A stretch of DNA of 6,008 bases from Pirellulaceae bacterium (GTDB lineage: Bacteria; Planctomycetota; Planctomycetia; Pirellulales; Pirellulaceae): the NCBI GenBank assembly GCA_020846515.1, contig JADLDX010000896.1, forward strand, positions 1-6,008, in the 5' to 3' direction. Position numbers and translations under genes: made by a program. Below are positions 5,830 to 6,008 of this stretch, piece by piece. Numbering within the stretch: position 1 is the first letter of the stretch; every line of letters begins with the position of its first letter. The notes under the pieces were generated by a model. The model was not told the DNA's origin. It saw only the letters and a program-made list of their open reading frames with translations, and searched no databases.

Positions 5830-5889
5830 AGCCGATGGGCGTTAGCCGCGGTTTTTTCAGCGAAAACCGTGGCTAACGCCAAAACGGCT
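5830..5889. repeat. Long palindrome with GCTAACGC arms, possible bidirectional terminator
   Basis: Arms 5838-5855 and 5863-5880 pair over 18 bp with one G-T (wobble) position (5848/5870) around a 7-base loop. An outer 5-bp stem, AGCCG 5830-5834 with CGGCT 5885-5889, continues the structure after a small internal loop. It begins 52 bases after the stop of the GvpH-like gene, where a transcription terminator would be expected. No downstream T-run follows on the + strand, so Rho-independent action is uncertain. T/A-rich bases lie at the loop end of the stem. The arm sequence is the kind of short intergenic palindrome that is dispersed in some planctomycete genomes, from memory. No gene is seen from 5778 to the window end. 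Confidence 0.8.
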
Positions 5890-5927
5890 CATGTTTAAAG
5901 ACAATACCGTTCAATGAAGGGCGTTTT

Positions 5928-6007
5928 CACGTAGGCGAGTCTCTCCGAGACTCGCGAATTTCACCAAAAGGCTCAGGACTCGCGTCTCGGAGAGACGCGG
6001 CTACGTG
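5928..6007. repeat. Nested inverted repeat made of two internally palindromic units
   Basis: CACGTAG (5928-5934) and CTACGTG (6001-6007) are exact inverted ends. Inside, unit A is a perfect hairpin with 9-bp arms, GCGAGTCTC 5935-5943 and GAGACTCGC 5947-5955, around TCC. Unit B is a perfect hairpin with 8-bp arms, CGCGTCTC 5981-5988 and GAGACGCG 5992-5999, around GGA. B is close to the reverse complement of A, so the whole is two inverted copies of one roughly 29-bp palindromic element separated by about 25 bases. This is the architecture of REP/BIME-like or miniature-transposon-like elements. It may continue beyond the window end. Confidence 0.85.
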
Positions 6008-6008
6008 C

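Noticed and set aside
5493..5882. Minus-strand open frame of 129 residues opposite the GvpH-like gene
   Set aside because: It runs antisense to a well-supported Hsp20 domain, has no recognisable motif and its start lies in the palindromic region. It is a shadow frame.
5928..6007. tRNA or other structured RNA gene
   Set aside because: The stems are simple nested palindromes with 3-base loops; there is no cloverleaf, anticodon arm or CCA end.

Overview
The window reads as one co-directional (+ strand) gene cluster from a bacterium with mid-range GC (estimated by eye, not computed). Six genes lie head to tail with short gaps: the 3' end of an Ala/Lys/Glu-repeat protein (1-698), a stand-alone phycobiliprotein-like protein (736-1233), a V4R (4-vinyl-reductase-type) domain protein (1355-2008), a 799-residue all-helical protein (2022-4421), a small conserved protein of unknown function (4459-5100) and an Hsp20-type protein resembling gas vesicle GvpH (5154-5777). 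The last 230 bases hold no gene but contain two kinds of strong nested palindrome.

The most striking content is the 799-residue protein. Aligned by eye, it appears to be six consecutive degenerate phycobiliprotein-like (globin-related) domains. Two of them, domains 2 and 6, keep the Cys-x-Arg-Asp motif that attaches a bilin in true phycobiliproteins. The other four, and the stand-alone 165-residue paralogue, have lost the cysteine. A V4R protein, from a family tied to binding small hydrophobic or tetrapyrrole-like ligands, sits between the two phycobiliprotein-like genes. The pairing of V4R and phycobilisome-like genes recalls the cyanobacterial slr0144-slr0152 operon, but the proteins here are not light-harvesting subunits. 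A GvpH-like small heat-shock protein closes the cluster, and a long helical repeat protein that could play a structural (GvpC-like or scaffold) role opens the window. Together they suggest the accessory end of a gas-vesicle-like or other protein-assembly locus that carries a possible tetrapyrrole- or stress-sensing module. This functional reading is inference.

Taxonomy: the genes alone do not fix the host. The intergenic palindromes at 5838-5880 (arms with GCTAACGC) and 5928-6007 (GTCTC/GAGAC cores ending in CTACGTG) look like short palindromic repeats I associate with Planctomycetes of the Pirellula/Rhodopirellula group, and the GC content would fit. That is a recollection-level impression. 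Nothing in the window is a tRNA, rRNA, CRISPR array or transposase.
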